A DNA stretch of 64,000 nt from NCBI GenBank assembly GCA_003693705.1, contig RBZT01000832.1, positions 1 to 64,000 of the forward strand, read 5' to 3'. Below are positions 62,860-64,000 of the stretch, one piece after another; within the stretch, counting starts at the first letter, position 1; each line of letters starts with the position of its first letter. Origin of the DNA: Polymyxa betae (Eukaryota > Endomyxa > Phytomyxea > Plasmodiophorida > Plasmodiophoridae). The position numbers and the translations under genes are program-made. The notes beneath the pieces were generated by a model. That model saw nothing but the letters and a program-made list of their open reading frames with translations, was not told the DNA's origin and ran no database searches.

Positions 62860-64000
62860 ATGTTGAGTGTAACGTTGTCCATGTCAGAAGCCACTGACAG
62901 GTGATGAAATCCGACCCAAGGCAGCAGTGCTCTGCATTGAGGCAGCCGGCCTAACTTTGTAGTATCATAGTCTCTAAACCACAGTGTCAACTTCGATGAT
63001 CTAGCCTGGCTGAAGGCTATGCGGGAGAGTTTCCGATCAAAAGGAAAAGTGATGTCGTCGCAGCAGCACGGTCCGGTATCACATTCGAAACCCAGAGCCA
63101 GCGGGATATTTTCAAACGCTATTCGGTCGAAGCTTATAAGCAAGCGTCTGTATGGTTTAAGGGCTAACGCTTGATATATACTTGACTGTGCCTTGTTTTA
63201 GTCCCTAATGGAAAGGTTTTGATGGAGTCGCCAAACAAAGATCTACATCATGCAGCGAAAAAGGCATCATTGTCCGGTCACGAAACAAAGGCGATCCTCT
63301 CGAAATCAGTGTCATTATCGAAATTGAACATGCTCACGAAAAACCGGCCCAACCATCACAACAGAAAAACCCAGATACGCTCATATCAAGACGGCGGTGA
63401 GGACTGTATCATTGCCAGTTTCGAATATTGATAGCAAAACAGCGTTTGAAGTCGTTGCACGTGCAAAACTGATTGAGATCGTTGACAAGCTGCGATTTTT
63501 GGGAGATGGAACAAAAACCCCAAAGTTGGATTGCCTTTCCAGCACTCCTTTGAGGCTATCACAAAGCTTCACTCGCAAGAGTCTTACGAAAACCCCACAA
63601 TCATTACGAACTTCTAATGGTTCGGGCAAAACGCCACAGGATCTGACCGAAACGCAGTCACGAAACCTTGTTGGCTCCAACACAACGCCTTGTTTGAGAA
63701 AAACATTTCAAACACCATCTGCTAACATAGGTGCGACACCACATGATATTTCCAAGCTGATGCGCGATGCTGCCTCGATACCCTTTCTAAGTGCTCCCAG
63801 AGACATCAATTTTAGTGAAGCAGCATATAGCCCATCAGGTAATTTTCAAGCACAAATATCATCATCCGAAACCATCACTATCGAAACTCCGATTCCTTCT
63901 GCTCAAAAGGGATTCGACTCTGAATCACAATATTCTATATCTTTACAAAAATTCAACGAGTTCAGATGGCAACCAAGATCTCCCGATGATTGCTGGCAGC
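62860..64000 (+). CDS. Unrecognised Ser/Thr-Pro-rich protein, cut by the window edge
   Basis: Starts at ATG 62860 (MLSVTLSMSEATD). An intron ends at an acceptor before SVNFDDLAWLKAMRESFRSK; the next segment is GIFSNAIRSKLISKRLYG. After an intron at about 63154-63203 (acceptor choice uncertain) it continues through FDGVAKQRSTSCSEKG. Later exons read SNIDSKTAFEVVARAKLIEI, STPLRLSQSFTRKSLTKTPQ, GKTPQDLTETQSRN and GATPHDISKLMRDAASIPFL, rich in (S/T)P sites. The frame is still open at base 64000. No family is recognised. The many TP/SP sites suggest proline-directed phosphorylation. Frame changes near 63360-63400 are unresolved. Confidence 0.5.

Overview
The window is nuclear DNA from a compact, intron-rich eukaryotic genome. 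Genes lie on both strands and are usually separated by a few hundred bases. Most are cut by short GT-AG introns, commonly about 36-60 nt and occasionally near 90. The standard genetic code fits every gene I could follow. A recognisable U2 spliceosomal RNA sits near the left edge. Several genes belong to families tied to motile cilia, flagella and basal bodies (kinesin-9, POC1, IQCH-like), so the organism probably makes flagellated cells such as zoospores. A small flagellated protist fits best. Gene density, short introns and moderate GC would suit a plasmodiophorid-type rhizarian, but the sequence alone does not prove the lineage.

Layout, left to right. 0-1.6 kb: a decayed hAT transposase next to the U2 snRNA gene. 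2.2-4.6 kb: a RhoGAP protein with a very long proline-rich tail. 4.9-7.1 kb: a protein with two cyclic-nucleotide-binding-like domains. 7.5-9.6 kb: a TTC14-like S1/TPR protein. 10-14.9 kb: an ABCC (MRP-type) transporter. 15.6-16.1 kb: an element with long imperfect terminal inverted repeats, touching the 3' end of a FANCM/MPH1-type helicase (16.1-20.3 kb). 21.3-25.7 kb: a second ABCC gene. 26-28.4 kb: kinesin-9. 28.4-31.5 kb: an unrecognised gene, a small PB1-like protein and a tristetraprolin-type CCCH zinc finger protein. 31.7-33.6 kb: a Myb/SANT protein. 34.5-35.5 kb: adenylate kinase. 35.8-40.3 kb: a third ABCC gene, a close inverted paralogue of the second.

The right part holds a protein with about 660 glutamine-dominated residues (41.4-44.5 kb), a ROMO1/Mgr2-like small mitochondrial protein, a CCDC174-like coiled-coil protein, an atypical phosphatase that has lost its catalytic arginine, an IQCH-like protein, an S9A peptidase, a small two-helix membrane protein, POC1, a CDK5RAP3-like UFMylation factor and an SLC25A38-type mitochondrial glycine carrier. 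At the right edge two unrecognised genes diverge from a 77-bp spacer; the second runs off the window.

There is no operon-like logic. What stands out is the mix of ciliary/basal-body genes, the inverted ABCC pair, the glutamine-rich protein, and the transposon remnants next to essential genes. Gene boundaries were inferred by reading frame and splice-site logic by eye, so exon edges are approximate unless stated.
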